Part shown: piece after piece, positions 37,798 through 48,061 of the stretch
Layout of the letters: the number at the start of each line of letters is the position of its first letter
Position numbering within the stretch: the stretch's first letter is position 1
Assembly: GCF_012567955.1 (NCBI RefSeq)
Contig: NZ_CP046186.1
Location: forward strand, 12,612 to 76,611
Direction: 5' to 3'
Source: Enterobacteriaceae endosymbiont of Donacia bicoloricornis
GTDB lineage: Bacteria; Pseudomonadota; Gammaproteobacteria; Enterobacterales; Enterobacteriaceae
Length of the DNA: 64,000 bases
Position numbers and translations under genes: made by a program
Notes under the pieces: model-generated
Told to the model about the DNA's origin: nothing
The model's input: only the letters and a program-made list of their open reading frames with translations
The model's database searches: none

Positions 37798-39864
37798 ATG
37801 AATAAGATTAGATACGATTAATAAATATTTTTTTATATGGTATAAAATTAAAATTCTATTTTTTTTAAACTCATTATCTTTATGATTAATTATTACTTTC
37901 TTAAAAAAATTATTAACAGGATAATATAATTCAGATAATATTAACAAAATATTATAATATTCGTTATTTTTAATTTTTAATTTTAATATTTTAGATAATT
38001 TAATAATATATCTAAATAAAATAATTTCTTCTTTATTTTTTAATAGATAAGTATTAATCTGATTATTTTTATTTATATATTTTTTATTTTTTAATAAAAT
38101 ATTATTTATTCTTTTAAAAGTTAAAATTAAAAAATTAATTTGTTTTTTTTCATTTTTAAGAAATAAATCTAATGCTTTTATTTTATAATCTAAAATTAAT
38201 AAATTATTTATTTTATTATCTAAAATAGAATTAATAATATTTTTTTTATATCCTAATGATATATAGTAATTGTTACATCTTTTTTTTATAAAAATTAATA
38301 TTTGTTTTAAGATTTTTTCTTTATCAATAAAATCTTTTTTATATAAAAAAAGACTAAAATTAATTAATTTAATTAAATTAATTTCTATTTTTTTTTCGAT
38401 AATAATACGTATTATAACTAATATTATATTTTTTAAAGAAAATGGATCTTTATCTCCTGTTGGTATTAATTGTATACTAAACATACCTACCAAGGTATCT
38501 ATTTTATCTGCAATAAATAAAATACAAGAAACTATATTTTTAGGTATAAAATTATTTTTTTTATATTGATATTGATCTTTAATAGCTTGTGTTACATTTT
38601 TATTTTCTTTATTATATTTTGCATAATACATACCAATAATTCCTTTTAAATCAGGAAATTCATAAACCATTTGTGTTGCTAAGTCACATTTAGATAACTT
38701 ACTTGCTCTAATACAATCAATTATATTAATATTTTGAATAATTTTTTTTGATATATATTGAGATATTTTTTCTATTCTTATAGTTTTTTCAAATAAATTA
38801 CCTAAATTTTCTTGGAAAATAATATTTTTTAATTTATTTAAATATTGTTCAAATTTTATTTTTAAATCATTTTGAAAGAAAAATTGAATATCTTTAAATC
38901 TTGATTTAATTACTTCTTCATGATTATTAATAATTTTTTCATTATTATCTGTTTTAATATTTATTAAAATAATAAAATTACATAATAAATTATTTTTTTT
39001 ATCATATAAAGGAATATATTTTTGGTATTTAATCATTACATATGATAATATTTCTGATGGTAATGTTAAAAATTTTTTATTAAATTTTCCTATTAATGCT
39101 ATAGGCCACTCTAACATAGAGGATAATTCTTCTAAAAAAATTTCATTTATTTTAATAACAGCATGTAATTTATTTGTTATTTTTTTAATTTTATTAAAAA
39201 TAATATTTTTTCTTTTAATATAATCAACAACTATTTTTCCTTTTTCAAATAATAATTTTTCATATTCTTCTGAATTTTCTAAAATTATTTTTTTTTGACA
39301 CATAAATCTATGTCCTTGAATAATATTATCTGATTTAATATTTAATATTTTTTTTTTAATATTTTTTTTTCCTAAAACTAATACAATAGTTCTTATTGGT
39401 CTAATAAATTTAAAAATATTTTCATGCCAAAACATAAAATTAGGAATAGAGATAATGTTTTTTAAAGAATTTGTTATCATATTTGATAATAAGTATTTTA
39501 TATGTAATCCTTTTATAATTTTTTTATAAAAAACATATTTATTTTTATAAAAAATATTTTTTATATCTTTAATATTATATTTTTTTATCCAATATTGAAT
39601 TATTTTATTTTCAAAAATATTTTCTCTATTAGAAATAGAAGGACCTTTAATATTAAAAAAATAATTAGGTTGTTTTATATTTATAAAATAAATTTGTAAC
39701 GCAATACGTCTAGAAGTAAAAAAACATTTTATTGTTTTATATTTAAAACAGTTTTTTTTTAGTTCATTTTTAAAATTTTTTAAAATTATTTGTGATATTT
39801 TTAATAAATAATTTGAAGGAATTTCTTCTATACCAATTTCTAATAATAGAATATTTTTACACAT
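37789..39864 (-). CDS. glyS: Glycyl-tRNA synthetase beta subunit
   Basis: Beta chain of the heterotetrameric (alpha2-beta2) bacterial GlyRS. 691 aa against 689 in E. coli. The N-terminal LLLEIGIEEIPSNYL, the HD-like region and SIQLIPTGDKDPFSLK (E. coli GKDPFALRR-like) are recognisable. The rest is lysine/isoleucine-rich and strongly diverged but uninterrupted. 27 bp downstream of glyQ, in the usual order. The last codons overlap the end of dapA. Confidence 0.96.
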   Translation of the reverse strand: MCKNILLLEIGIEEIPSNYLLKISQIILKNFKNELKKNCFKYKTIKCFFTSRRIALQIYFINIKQPNYFFNIKGPSISNRENIFENKIIQYWIKKYNIKDIKNIFYKNKYVFYKKIIKGLHIKYLLSNMITNSLKNIISIPNFMFWHENIFKFIRPIRTIVLVLGKKNIKKKILNIKSDNIIQGHRFMCQKKIILENSEEYEKLLFEKGKIVVDYIKRKNIIFNKIKKITNKLHAVIKINEIFLEELSSMLEWPIALIGKFNKKFLTLPSEILSYVMIKYQKYIPLYDKKNNLLCNFIILINIKTDNNEKIINNHEEVIKSRFKDIQFFFQNDLKIKFEQYLNKLKNIIFQENLGNLFEKTIRIEKISQYISKKIIQNINIIDCIRASKLSKCDLATQMVYEFPDLKGIIGMYYAKYNKENKNVTQAIKDQYQYKKNNFIPKNIVSCILFIADKIDTLVGMFSIQLIPTGDKDPFSLKNIILVIIRIIIEKKIEINLIKLINFSLFLYKKDFIDKEKILKQILIFIKKRCNNYYISLGYKKNIINSILDNKINNLLILDYKIKALDLFLKNEKKQINFLILTFKRINNILLKNKKYINKNNQINTYLLKNKEEIILFRYIIKLSKILKLKIKNNEYYNILLILSELYYPVNNFFKKVIINHKDNEFKKNRILILYHIKKYLLIVSNLIHLY

Positions 39865-39891
39865 AAAGTTAATACCTAATTAATAATTTTA

Positions 39892-40770
39892 TTATTTTAT
39901 ATAATTATAATATTTTGTAACAATTAATTTTGTCATATTACGTAATTTTAAAATATATCTTTGTCTTTCAGTATGAGAAAAAAATTTACGTGCTTCTAAT
40001 AAATTAAAACAATGTGATGCTTTTAAAAGTTTTTCATATGCAGGAAAAATTAATGGTTTTTCTAAATTTAATAAATAAATAATTTCTTTTTCATAATTTT
40101 GAAAACAATATATAAGAAAATCAATATTTGTATATTTAAAATTATAAATAGACTGTTCTATTTCATTTTTATAAAAAAAATCTTTATAAGTAATAGAATT
40201 ATTTTGATCTTTATTCCATATTAAATTAAATATATTTTTTACATTTTGTAAATGCATTGCTAATCTTTCTAATCCATAAGTAATTTCTCCTGTAATTGGA
40301 TTACAAGGTAATCCTCCCATTTGTTGAAAATATGTAAATTGAGTTATTTCCATACCATTAAGCCATATTTCCCAACCAATTCCATATGCTCCTAATGTAG
40401 GATTTTCCCAATTATCATGCATAAAACAAAGATCATTATTTTTTAAATCTATTTTTAATGTTTCTAAAGATTTTAAATATAAAAATTGAATATTATTAGG
40501 AGGAGGTTTCATTATCACTTGAAACTGATAATATTGTTGTAATCTATTAGAATTTTGTCCATACCTTCCATCAGATGGTCTTCTTGATAATTGAACATAA
40601 GCCAACTTAATTGGATTTTTTCCTATTACATATAGACATGTCATAGGATGTGATGTTGCTGCTCCAACTTCAGTATCAATAGATTGAATTATACTACAAC
40701 CTTGTTCTGCCCAATAATTTTGTAAAATAAAAATCATCCCTTGAAATGTTTTCTCATTAAATTCTTTCAT
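39892..40770 (-). CDS. glyQ: Glycyl-tRNA synthetase alpha subunit
   Basis: Catalytic alpha chain of GlyRS (class II). 292 aa against 303 in E. coli. Highly conserved from [17 protein letters not shown] through [57 protein letters not shown] (each read in parts) and [10 protein letters not shown]. Transcribed with glyS. The E. coli C-terminal tail is slightly shortened. Confidence 0.97.
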   Translation of the reverse strand: MKEFNEKTFQGMIFILQNYWAEQGCSIIQSIDTEVGAATSHPMTCLYVIGKNPIKLAYVQLSRRPSDGRYGQNSNRLQQYYQFQVIMKPPPNNIQFLYLKSLETLKIDLKNNDLCFMHDNWENPTLGAYGIGWEIWLNGMEITQFTYFQQMGGLPCNPITGEITYGLERLAMHLQNVKNIFNLIWNKDQNNSITYKDFFYKNEIEQSIYNFKYTNIDFLIYCFQNYEKEIIYLLNLEKPLIFPAYEKLLKASHCFNLLEARKFFSHTERQRYILKLRNMTKLIVTKYYNYIK

Positions 40771-40951
40771 TTATTTTTTAATATATTTAATTTTATTATT
40801 TTAGTATAATAAAATTCATTTTTTTTAATAAAATATAAATTAAAATTTAACATATTTCTAATAAAATAAAAATTAATGTTAAAATAATTTATTATTTTAA
40901 AATATAAAATTTATTAATTTATAGAAAATTTAATACGGATTAAATATAAAT

Positions 40952-41875
40952 ATGAATAATATATCTAAAAAAAAAAAACATGAATATAGTAATTTAATCA
41001 CCAAAGCTACAAATTTAGCAATTTTATTATCTTTAATATTATTAATATTAAAATTATTAGCTTGGTGGCAAACTAAATCTATTAGTATGTTAGCTGCTTG
41101 TGTAGATTCTTTAGTAGATATTATGTCTTCTTCAACTAATTTATTAATTATATATTATTCATTACAACCTGCTGATTTAGAACATACTTTTGGTCATGGT
41201 AAAGCTGAATCATTATCTGCTTTAACACAAAGTATATTTATTTGTATAACAGCAATATTTTTATTTTTAAATAGTTTAAAATATATATCTCATCCTACAA
41301 AATTACACTATCCAATTATTGGAATATTAGTTATAATAATTTCATTTTTTTTAACTTTAATATTAGTTATTTTTCAAAAAAAGGTAATTGCTAAAACAAA
41401 TAGTCAAGCTACTCATGCTGATATGATTCATTATGAATCTGATATTTTAATTAATAGCGCCATTCTAATTGCTTTAATTTTAAATTTTTTTAATATAAAA
41501 CAGGCAGATTCATTTATCGCACTAATTATAAGTATATTTATTTTTTATAATGCTTTTAAAGTAGGTTATAAAGCCATACAATCTCTATTAGATAGAGCTT
41601 TACCAGAACATGAAAAAAAAATTATAATAGATATAATTACTTCTTGGCCAAAAGTAAAAGGAGCTCACCAATTAAAAACAAGACAATCTGGACCCACTCG
41701 TTTTATACAACTTCATTTAGTATTAGAAGATAATTTACCCTTATTAGAATCACATTCAATTGCAAAAAAAATAGAAAATGCTTTAAATAAAAAATTTCCT
41801 TATTCAGATATAATTATACATCAAGATCCATACTCTATTGTTTCTGAAAAATATAAAGGTTTTTTTAAGAATTAA
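40952..41875 (+). CDS. fieF: Cation-efflux pump FieF (YiiP)
   Basis: Cation diffusion facilitator that exports Fe(II)/Zn(II) in exchange for protons across the inner membrane. 307 aa against 300 in E. coli. Transmembrane metal-site residues are Asp52 and Asp56 (VDSLVD) and His160 and Asp164 (HYESD), a constant shift of seven from E. coli. The [19 protein letters not shown] segment is conserved, and a cytoplasmic C-terminal domain with [18 protein letters not shown] metal ligands follows. Adjacent to pfkA as in E. coli. An A12 tract lies at codons 5-9. Confidence 0.95.
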   Translation: MNNISKKKKHEYSNLITKATNLAILLSLILLILKLLAWWQTKSISMLAACVDSLVDIMSSSTNLLIIYYSLQPADLEHTFGHGKAESLSALTQSIFICITAIFLFLNSLKYISHPTKLHYPIIGILVIIISFFLTLILVIFQKKVIAKTNSQATHADMIHYESDILINSAILIALILNFFNIKQADSFIALIISIFIFYNAFKVGYKAIQSLLDRALPEHEKKIIIDIITSWPKVKGAHQLKTRQSGPTRFIQLHLVLEDNLPLLESHSIAKKIENALNKKFPYSDIIIHQDPYSIVSEKYKGFFKN

Positions 41876-41905
41876 TTTTATCAATACAATATTATATATT
41901 TCGAC

Positions 41906-41910
41906 GAGGT
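41906..41910 (+). promoter_or_regulatory. Ribosome-binding site that fixes the pfkA start
   Basis: GAGGT five nt before the ATG at 41916; it rules out the longer open frame beginning at 41838, which would overlap fieF. Confidence 0.8.
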
Positions 41911-41915
41911 ATCAA

Positions 41916-42878
41916 ATGATTCAAAAAATTGGTGTTCTTACAAGTGGAGGAGATGCTCCAGGAATGAATGCTGCTATTAGGGGGGTAGTTAGAACAGCAT
42001 TAGGATATAATATCGAAGTTTTTGGAATATATAATGGTTATTTAGGATTATATAATAATCATATTATTAAATTAAACAGATATAGTGTTTCTGATATTAT
42101 AAATAAAGGAGGTACTTTTTTAGGATCTGCTCGTTTTATTCAATTTAAGAATAAAAAAATACGTTCTATTGCTATAAATAATATGAAAAAAAATGGTATT
42201 GATGCCTTAGTTGTAATAGGAGGAGATGGAACTTATATGGGAGCTAAATTATTAACAGAAATTGGATTTCCATGTATAGGCATACCAGGAACAATTGATA
42301 ATGATGTTGTAGGTACTGATTTTAGTATAGGATACTATACTGCACTTGAAACTATTGTTCAAGCTATTGATAAATTAAGAGATACATCTACTTCCCATCA
42401 GAGAATATCTATTGTTGAAATTATGGGTAGACGTTGTGGAGATTTAACTTTAGCAGCAGCGATTGCTGGAGGTTGTGAGTTTATTGTCTTACCAGAAATT
42501 AATTATAATCAAGAAGATTTAGTAAAAGAAATAAAAATAGGTATAAAAAAAGGGAAAAAACATGCAATAGTATTGATTACAGAATTGATTTGTGATATTA
42601 ATAAACTAGCAATTTTCATACAAAATAAAATTAAACGTGAAACTAGAACTACAGTTTTAGGATATCTCCAAAGAGGAGGAACTCCTGTCGCATATGATCG
42701 TATATTAGGTTCTCGCATGGGATCATTTGCAGTAGAATTACTATACAAAGGATATGGAGGAAGATGTATAGGTATCCAGAATAATAAAATGGTTCATCAT
42801 GATATTATTGATGCTATTTTAAATATGAAAAAAATATTTAAAAAAGATTTATTAGATACTGCAAAAAAATTATTTTAA
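41916..42878 (+). CDS. pfkA: 6-phosphofructokinase I
   Basis: ATP-dependent phosphorylation of fructose 6-phosphate, the committed step of glycolysis. The frame is open from 41838, but GAGGT precedes the ATG at 41916, which gives 320 aa, exactly the E. coli PfkA length and N-terminus ([20 protein letters not shown]). Conserved GGDGTYMGA, the catalytic [18 protein letters not shown] and [13 protein letters not shown]. Downstream of fieF as in E. coli; rplY follows by 24 bp. Confidence 0.97.
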   Translation: MIQKIGVLTSGGDAPGMNAAIRGVVRTALGYNIEVFGIYNGYLGLYNNHIIKLNRYSVSDIINKGGTFLGSARFIQFKNKKIRSIAINNMKKNGIDALVVIGGDGTYMGAKLLTEIGFPCIGIPGTIDNDVVGTDFSIGYYTALETIVQAIDKLRDTSTSHQRISIVEIMGRRCGDLTLAAAIAGGCEFIVLPEINYNQEDLVKEIKIGIKKGKKHAIVLITELICDINKLAIFIQNKIKRETRTTVLGYLQRGGTPVAYDRILGSRMGSFAVELLYKGYGGRCIGIQNNKMVHHDIIDAILNMKKIFKKDLLDTAKKLF

Positions 42879-42902
42879 TAAAATTAAAAAAAGAGATATA
42901 AT

Positions 42903-43190
42903 ATGAATAATATAAAATTTTTAAAAAGAACAGAAATAGGGAAAAAATTTAGCAGAAGATTAAGAATTAATAATCAATTTCCAGCTATTATTTACGGTAA
43001 AAAAAAAAAAGAAATACCTGTTATTATAAATAATACAGACATAATTAATATTGATTTAAAAAAATTTTTAAAAAAAAAAATTCAATTAATAGATGAAAAA
43101 AAAAAAACATATAAAGTAAAAATTTTAGATATTCAATATCATCCTTACAAAAATAGTAAAATAATTCATATAGATTTTTTATTTATATAA
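42903..43190 (+). CDS. rplY: 50S ribosomal protein L25
   Basis: Binds 5S rRNA. 95 aa against 94 in E. coli, the short single-domain form. The FPAIIYG motif, ILDIQYHPYKNSKIIHIDFL and an otherwise lysine-rich sequence are recognisable. A weak ribosome-binding site (AAAGAGA) precedes the ATG. Convergent with dapB. Confidence 0.92.
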   Translation: MNNIKFLKRTEIGKKFSRRLRINNQFPAIIYGKKKKEIPVIINNTDIINIDLKKFLKKKIQLIDEKKKTYKVKILDIQYHPYKNSKIIHIDFLFI

Positions 43191-43227
43191 TTATTTTATA
43201 TTCAAAATATTAATTAAAAATTATATT

Positions 43228-44004
43228 TTATATTCCTAACACATCATGCATATTATATATTCCTATTTCTTTATTATGGAGCCAAATAGCAGCATTAATT
43301 GCACCTTTTGCAAAAGAAATTCTATTTGATGCTTTATGAGTTAATTCTATTTGTTCGCCAATAAAAGAAAATAAAATATTATGTTCTCCATATAAATCAG
43401 CTGCTCTAATAGAATGACATGTTATTTTTTTAAAAATATTAATTTTTTCACAAATATTAGTAATAGTATCTTTTAAAGATAATGCTGTCCCTGATGGGAG
43501 ATCTTTTTTTTTTTTATGATGTTTTTCGATTATATCTATATCTAAATTATTTATTTCTTTATTTTTACATAAAATTTTAGTAAAATTTTCTATTATTTTT
43601 AATAAATAATTTATACCTTGACTAAAATTAGAAGATAAAACAATAGCTATATTTTTTGATATTTTGTTTATTATTAATTTTTGTTTTTCAGTAAAACCTG
43701 TAGTTCCAATAACAATTTTTTTTTTATATTTTTTACAAAAATTAATATTTTCTAATGTTGTTAATGGATTTGTAAAATCTATTAAAATTTCAAATTTATC
43801 TTTAATATCAATTAAATTAGGTTTAATTTTTAAAAAATTTGATTTATATAGGATTTTATTTTTATTTTTTATAGACAATTTATGTTCTGTAACTCCATTT
43901 AATAAAATATTATTTACTTTATTTGTATTTAATATTTTTAAAATATTTTGTCCCATACGTCCATTAATACCTGCTATTGCTAAACGAATTTTATTATTTT
44001 GCAT
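43228..44004 (-). CDS. dapB: 4-hydroxy-tetrahydrodipicolinate reductase
   Basis: NAD(P)H-dependent second step of the diaminopimelate branch. 258 aa against 273 in E. coli. Nucleotide-binding GINGRMGQNI near the N-terminus, GTTGFTEKQ, and the catalytic EKHHKKKKDLPSGTAL with the His-His pair and Lys. C-terminal FAKGAINAAIWL is conserved. It sits 20 bp downstream of lspA. In E. coli fkpB, ispH and rihC lie between lspA and dapB; they are missing here. Confidence 0.96.
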   Translation of the reverse strand: MQNNKIRLAIAGINGRMGQNILKILNTNKVNNILLNGVTEHKLSIKNKNKILYKSNFLKIKPNLIDIKDKFEILIDFTNPLTTLENINFCKKYKKKIVIGTTGFTEKQKLIINKISKNIAIVLSSNFSQGINYLLKIIENFTKILCKNKEINNLDIDIIEKHHKKKKDLPSGTALSLKDTITNICEKINIFKKITCHSIRAADLYGEHNILFSFIGEQIELTHKASNRISFAKGAINAAIWLHNKEIGIYNMHDVLGI

Positions 44005-44024
44005 AAAACTAACCTATTTATTAT

Positions 44025-44452
44025 TTAATGTTTAAAAATATCTTTTATAATTAAAATAATTCCAATAAAAATTAAAATATCTGCAATATTAAAAGTTGGA
44101 AAATGATAATTAGATATATGAATATCTATAAAATCTATCACAAAACCATATTTAATTCTATTAATAAAATTACCTAATATTCCACCTAATATAAAAATAT
44201 TAGATAATGTCTTATTTTTATTTTTTATAAAAAAAAATATTATTAATATAATATTTATTATGTTAAAAAAAAAATAGTATTTTTATTTTTTTCAAAAAAA
44301 CCAAAAATTATTCCATAATTTTTTACATAAATAAAATTCAAACAAGAACAAATATAATAATATTTATATAATTTTATTTTTTGTATAATTAAATTTTTAC
44401 AAAAAAAATCTATTAATATAAATAATAAGATATAAATATTTTTTCTCTTCAT
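44025..44452 (-). pseudogene. lspA: Lipoprotein signal peptidase LspA, split by one frameshift at an A10 tract
   Basis: Signal peptidase II, the inner-membrane aspartic protease that matures lipoproteins such as BamB. The frame from the ATG at 44452 codes for the N-terminal part (conserved VKNYGIIFGFF) and stops at codon 65 (44258). The C-terminal part continues in another frame from the A10 tract (44265-44274, T10 on the sense strand) to a stop at 44025-44027, with no internal stop. It carries GGILGN, VIDFID and FNIAD, including the positions of both catalytic aspartates. One extra base in the tract would give an uninterrupted 142-residue LspA (E. coli 164). Position between ileS and dapB fits lspA. 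It is either a recent pseudogene or a gene rescued by slippage. Confidence 0.85.
44265..44274 (-). repeat. A10/T10 homopolymer at the lspA frameshift
   Basis: Ten A on the plus strand, read as T10 (U10 in mRNA) in lspA. Eleven T would join the two lspA frames; eight would also restore the phase. Confidence 0.85.
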
Positions 44453-44478
44453 TTTTTTCCTAATTTTATTAAAAATTA

Positions 44479-47262
44479 TTAAATAAATAAACGTTTTTCA
44501 CCATTACCTATAGTATTTAGTTCACAACGATTACAAATATTATTATTTATATCTTTCGAATAATACCAACAACGTTTACATTTTAAATATTTTGATTTTT
44601 TAATTTTAAAACTTTGTATTAATTTATTTATAGATGTTTTTTCTTCATAATAAAAGGAAATATTAGATACTAATAATAAAAAACGTAATTCTGAACCTAA
44701 AATTATTAATTTTTTATAAATATTTTTATTTACATAAACAATAATATTTGCTTCTAAAGAACTACCTATAATTTTTTTATTTCTTGCATATTCAATTATT
44801 TTATTTATTTCATTTTTAAAAATAAAAATATCGTTCCAATATTCATAATTCATGATATCATTTGATGATAAATAAAATAATTTAGAATACCATTTTTCTG
44901 TAAAAATATATTTAGATCTTTTTCCTGGAATATAATTCCAAATTTCATGAGCTGTAAAAGATAATATTGGTGCTATCCATCTTACTAAAGCTTCAAGAAT
45001 CATATATAAAGATGTTTGACAACTTAATCTTTCTATACTACATTTTTTAAATGTATACTGTCTATCTTTAATAATATCAAAATAAATAGATCCTAAATCT
45101 ACAGAACAAAATTGCATTATTTCTTGTATTACATTTTTTATATTATAAATATTATAATATTTTATTATATTATCTTGTATAATTTTTGTTTTATGAATAA
45201 TCCATTTATCCAAAACTAGCATATTTTTTTTTTGGACTATATTTTTTTCTGGTATAAATTGATCTAAATTAGATAATATAAATCTTACTGTATTACGAAT
45301 ACGTCTATAGGTTTCTGTAGTTCTTTTTAATATATCTAAAGATATATTTATTTCATTAGTATAATCTGTAGAAGCAACCCATAATCTTAAAATATCACTA
45401 CCTAATGTATTTATTATATTTTGAGGTTTAATAATATTTCCTAGAGATTTAGACATTTTTCTTCCATTATTATCAACAGTAAATCCATGACCTATTACTG
45501 TTTTATATGGAATATTATTATTTATAGCTGTTGAAATAATTAATGAAGAAATAAACCATCCTCGATATTGATCATTTCCTTCTACATATATATCAATTTT
45601 ATTATTTTTAAATTCTTTGATTTGGTTAATAACAGAATCATAAGTTGATCCAGAATCAAACCATACATCTAATACATCAATTATTTTTTCATATAAAATA
45701 GCATCTTGACCTAAAAATTTTTCAATATCTAAATCCCACCATGCCTGAATACCTTTTTTTTCAATCATGCAAGCTATTTTTTCAATAAATTCTAAAGAAT
45801 TAGTATGTATTTTTTGTGTTTTCTTATTAATAAATAAAGGAATAGGAATACCCCATGTTCTTTGTCTAGAGATACACCAATCAGGTCTTTTATCTAACAT
45901 TAAATTCATTCTCTCATATCCCCAATTAGGAATCCATTGTACTTTTTTTATTAATTTTTTCGCTAATTTTCTAAGATTTTTTTTATCTATGCTAATAAAC
46001 CATTGTGGAGTAGATATATATATAATTGGAATTTTATGACGCCAACAATATGGGTAGTTATGAATATAATTATCTGACAAAAATAATGCTTTTTTTTTTA
46101 TTAGAATTTTAATAATTATTTTTTCAGAAGAAAAAATATTAATTTTATCTAATTGAGGATGTATTCCATTTTTAAAAAATCCTTTTTTATCTATAATATT
46201 TTTTAAACATGTTATTTTATGTTTATTACATATATTATAATCATCTAATCCATGATTAGGTGCCATATGTACAATTCCTGTACCTGATTTTTCAGAAACA
46301 TAATTATCTATAATGATAGATGAAATATTATTATTAATTGGATTTTTTATTAAAATATTTTTAAAAAATTTTCCTTTTATTTCTAATAAAATTTCCCATT
46401 TTATAATTTTTTTTTTATCCATAATAATATTAACTAAATTCTTAGCTAAAATAATAATATCTTTATTAATTTTAATTAATTGATAATATATTTCTGGATT
46501 TAAAACAATAGCTCTATTTGCAGGTATAGTCCATGGAGTAGTAGTCCATATTAAAAAAGCAATATTATAATTCTTAATTTTCATATTGATTTTTTTTTGA
46601 AAAAAATCAGTATTAATTATATTAAACATTACATAACAAGTTAATGTTTTTTTTTTAACATAGTCAATTTCAGCACCTGCTAAGGAAGAAAGACATTTTA
46701 CACACCAATGTACAGGTTTTTTACCTTTATATAAATAATTATTTTTAATAATTTTTCCTAAAGTACGAACAATATTTGCTTCTGTTTTAAAATTCATTGT
46801 TAAATAAGGATTAAGCCAATCTGCTAATATTCCTAATCTTATAAAATCTTTTTTTTGTTTTTTAATTTGTTTAAAAGCATATTTTCTGCATTCAATTCTA
46901 AATTGTTTTTTAGAAATTTTTTTCTTTTTTTTTTTTAAAATTTTTTCTACTTTTTGTTCTATAGGTAATCCATGACAATCCCATCCAGGAATAAATGAAG
47001 TAGAATATCCATTCATATTTTTAAATTTTATAATAATATCTTTTAATATTTTATTAAAAGCATGACCAATATGAATATTACCATTAGCGTATGGGGGTCC
47101 ATCATGTAAGATAAATTTTTTTTTATTTTTTTTATTTTTTAATATTTTCTTATATAAATTATCTTTTTCCCATTGTTTTAATATAATTAGTTCTTTTTGT
47201 GTTAAACATGCTTTCATTGGAAATTTTGTTTTTGGTAAATTTAGGTTAAATTTATTTTTCAT
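44479..47262 (-). CDS. ileS: Isoleucyl-tRNA synthetase
   Basis: Class I synthetase with editing domain. 927 aa against 938 in E. coli. HIGH at residues 64-67 (GNIHIGHAF), the editing domain with IWTTTPWTIPANRA, KMSKS in GRKMSKSLGNI and the C-terminal zinc finger CKRC...CNRC are all present. Directly upstream of lspA, as in E. coli. ribF, which lies between rpsT and ileS in E. coli, is missing; rpsT diverges. Confidence 0.97.
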   Translation of the reverse strand: MKNKFNLNLPKTKFPMKACLTQKELIILKQWEKDNLYKKILKNKKNKKKFILHDGPPYANGNIHIGHAFNKILKDIIIKFKNMNGYSTSFIPGWDCHGLPIEQKVEKILKKKKKKISKKQFRIECRKYAFKQIKKQKKDFIRLGILADWLNPYLTMNFKTEANIVRTLGKIIKNNYLYKGKKPVHWCVKCLSSLAGAEIDYVKKKTLTCYVMFNIINTDFFQKKINMKIKNYNIAFLIWTTTPWTIPANRAIVLNPEIYYQLIKINKDIIILAKNLVNIIMDKKKIIKWEILLEIKGKFFKNILIKNPINNNISSIIIDNYVSEKSGTGIVHMAPNHGLDDYNICNKHKITCLKNIIDKKGFFKNGIHPQLDKINIFSSEKIIIKILIKKKALFLSDNYIHNYPYCWRHKIPIIYISTPQWFISIDKKNLRKLAKKLIKKVQWIPNWGYERMNLMLDKRPDWCISRQRTWGIPIPLFINKKTQKIHTNSLEFIEKIACMIEKKGIQAWWDLDIEKFLGQDAILYEKIIDVLDVWFDSGSTYDSVINQIKEFKNNKIDIYVEGNDQYRGWFISSLIISTAINNNIPYKTVIGHGFTVDNNGRKMSKSLGNIIKPQNIINTLGSDILRLWVASTDYTNEINISLDILKRTTETYRRIRNTVRFILSNLDQFIPEKNIVQKKNMLVLDKWIIHKTKIIQDNIIKYYNIYNIKNVIQEIMQFCSVDLGSIYFDIIKDRQYTFKKCSIERLSCQTSLYMILEALVRWIAPILSFTAHEIWNYIPGKRSKYIFTEKWYSKLFYLSSNDIMNYEYWNDIFIFKNEINKIIEYARNKKIIGSSLEANIIVYVNKNIYKKLIILGSELRFLLLVSNISFYYEEKTSINKLIQSFKIKKSKYLKCKRCWYYSKDINNNICNRCELNTIGNGEKRLFI

Positions 47263-47418
47263 ACTAATTATCTTGAATATATTTTTATTTTTATAAAATT
47301 AATAATTATAAATTTTATTTTATTTATACATAGATATTATATATAATAATATTTTATGTAAATATTTAATTTTTATAGAAAAAATAAAAATTTTAATATA
47401 ATTAAAAGGAATTTTTAT

Positions 47419-47682
47419 ATGGCAAATATAAAATCATCTAAAAAAAGAGCTTTAAAATCAGAGAAAAAGAGAAAACATAATATTAATTATCGTTCTATGT
47501 TACGTACATTCATTAAAAAAGTTAATAATGCTATTAATGAGAAAAATATTGAATTATCAAAAAAAAATTTTAAAAAGATGCAATCTGTTATTGATAAACA
47601 AGTGCAAAAAAAATTAATTCATAAAAATAAGGCATCTCGTTATAAATCTAGAATATATAACAAAATAATAAATATTAATTAA
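47419..47682 (+). CDS. rpsT: 30S ribosomal protein S20
   Basis: Primary 16S rRNA-binding protein. 87 aa, as in E. coli, with the signature ANIKSSKKRALKSEKKRKHN and the helical-bundle C-terminus IHKNKASRYKSRI. AAAAGGA ribosome-binding site. Divergent from ileS, matching the E. coli rpsT-ribF-ileS locus without ribF. erpA follows after 11 bp. Confidence 0.96.
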   Translation: MANIKSSKKRALKSEKKRKHNINYRSMLRTFIKKVNNAINEKNIELSKKNFKKMQSVIDKQVQKKLIHKNKASRYKSRIYNKIININ

Positions 47683-47693
47683 ATATTAAAATA

Positions 47694-48029
47694 ATGCATA
47701 TTAATATAATGAATACATCTATTTCTTTAACAAAAAGAGCATCAAAAAAAATAAAAGAACTATATAGTAAAAATATAAATTTTAGAATATTTATTTTAGG
47801 TGGAGGATGTAGTGGTTTTAAATATGATTTTATTTTAGATAAAAAGATAAAAAAAAATGATATTTTAATAAATTTATCAGGTATTAATATTGTAATAGAT
47901 AAAATAAGTATGCAATATTTATCAGGAAGTATTATTGATTATATTGAAAGTATTGAAGAATCTAAATTTATTATTAAAAATCCATATATGAAAAATAAAT
48001 GTAATTGTGGATCTTCTTTTGATATTTAA
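47694..48029 (+). CDS. erpA: Iron-sulfur cluster insertion protein ErpA
   Basis: A-type carrier delivering Fe-S clusters to apoproteins. 111 aa against 114 in E. coli. The three cluster cysteines are Cys39 (GGGCSGFKYDF), Cys103 and Cys105 (CNCGSSF). The GGGCSGF context and C-terminal NCGSSFDI resemble ErpA more than IscA. Likely clients in the window are LeuC and LipA. There is no clear ribosome-binding site; an alternative ATG is at codon 6. Confidence 0.92.
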   Translation: MHINIMNTSISLTKRASKKIKELYSKNINFRIFILGGGCSGFKYDFILDKKIKKNDILINLSGINIVIDKISMQYLSGSIIDYIESIEESKFIIKNPYMKNKCNCGSSFDI

Positions 48030-48061
48030 TATTAAAAACTTATTTATATAAGGAAAAAATT

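Noticed and set aside
41838..41915. N-terminal extension of pfkA overlapping fieF
   Set aside because: The GAGGT before 41916 and the exact match to the 320-residue E. coli PfkA identify the later ATG; the extension has no family counterpart.
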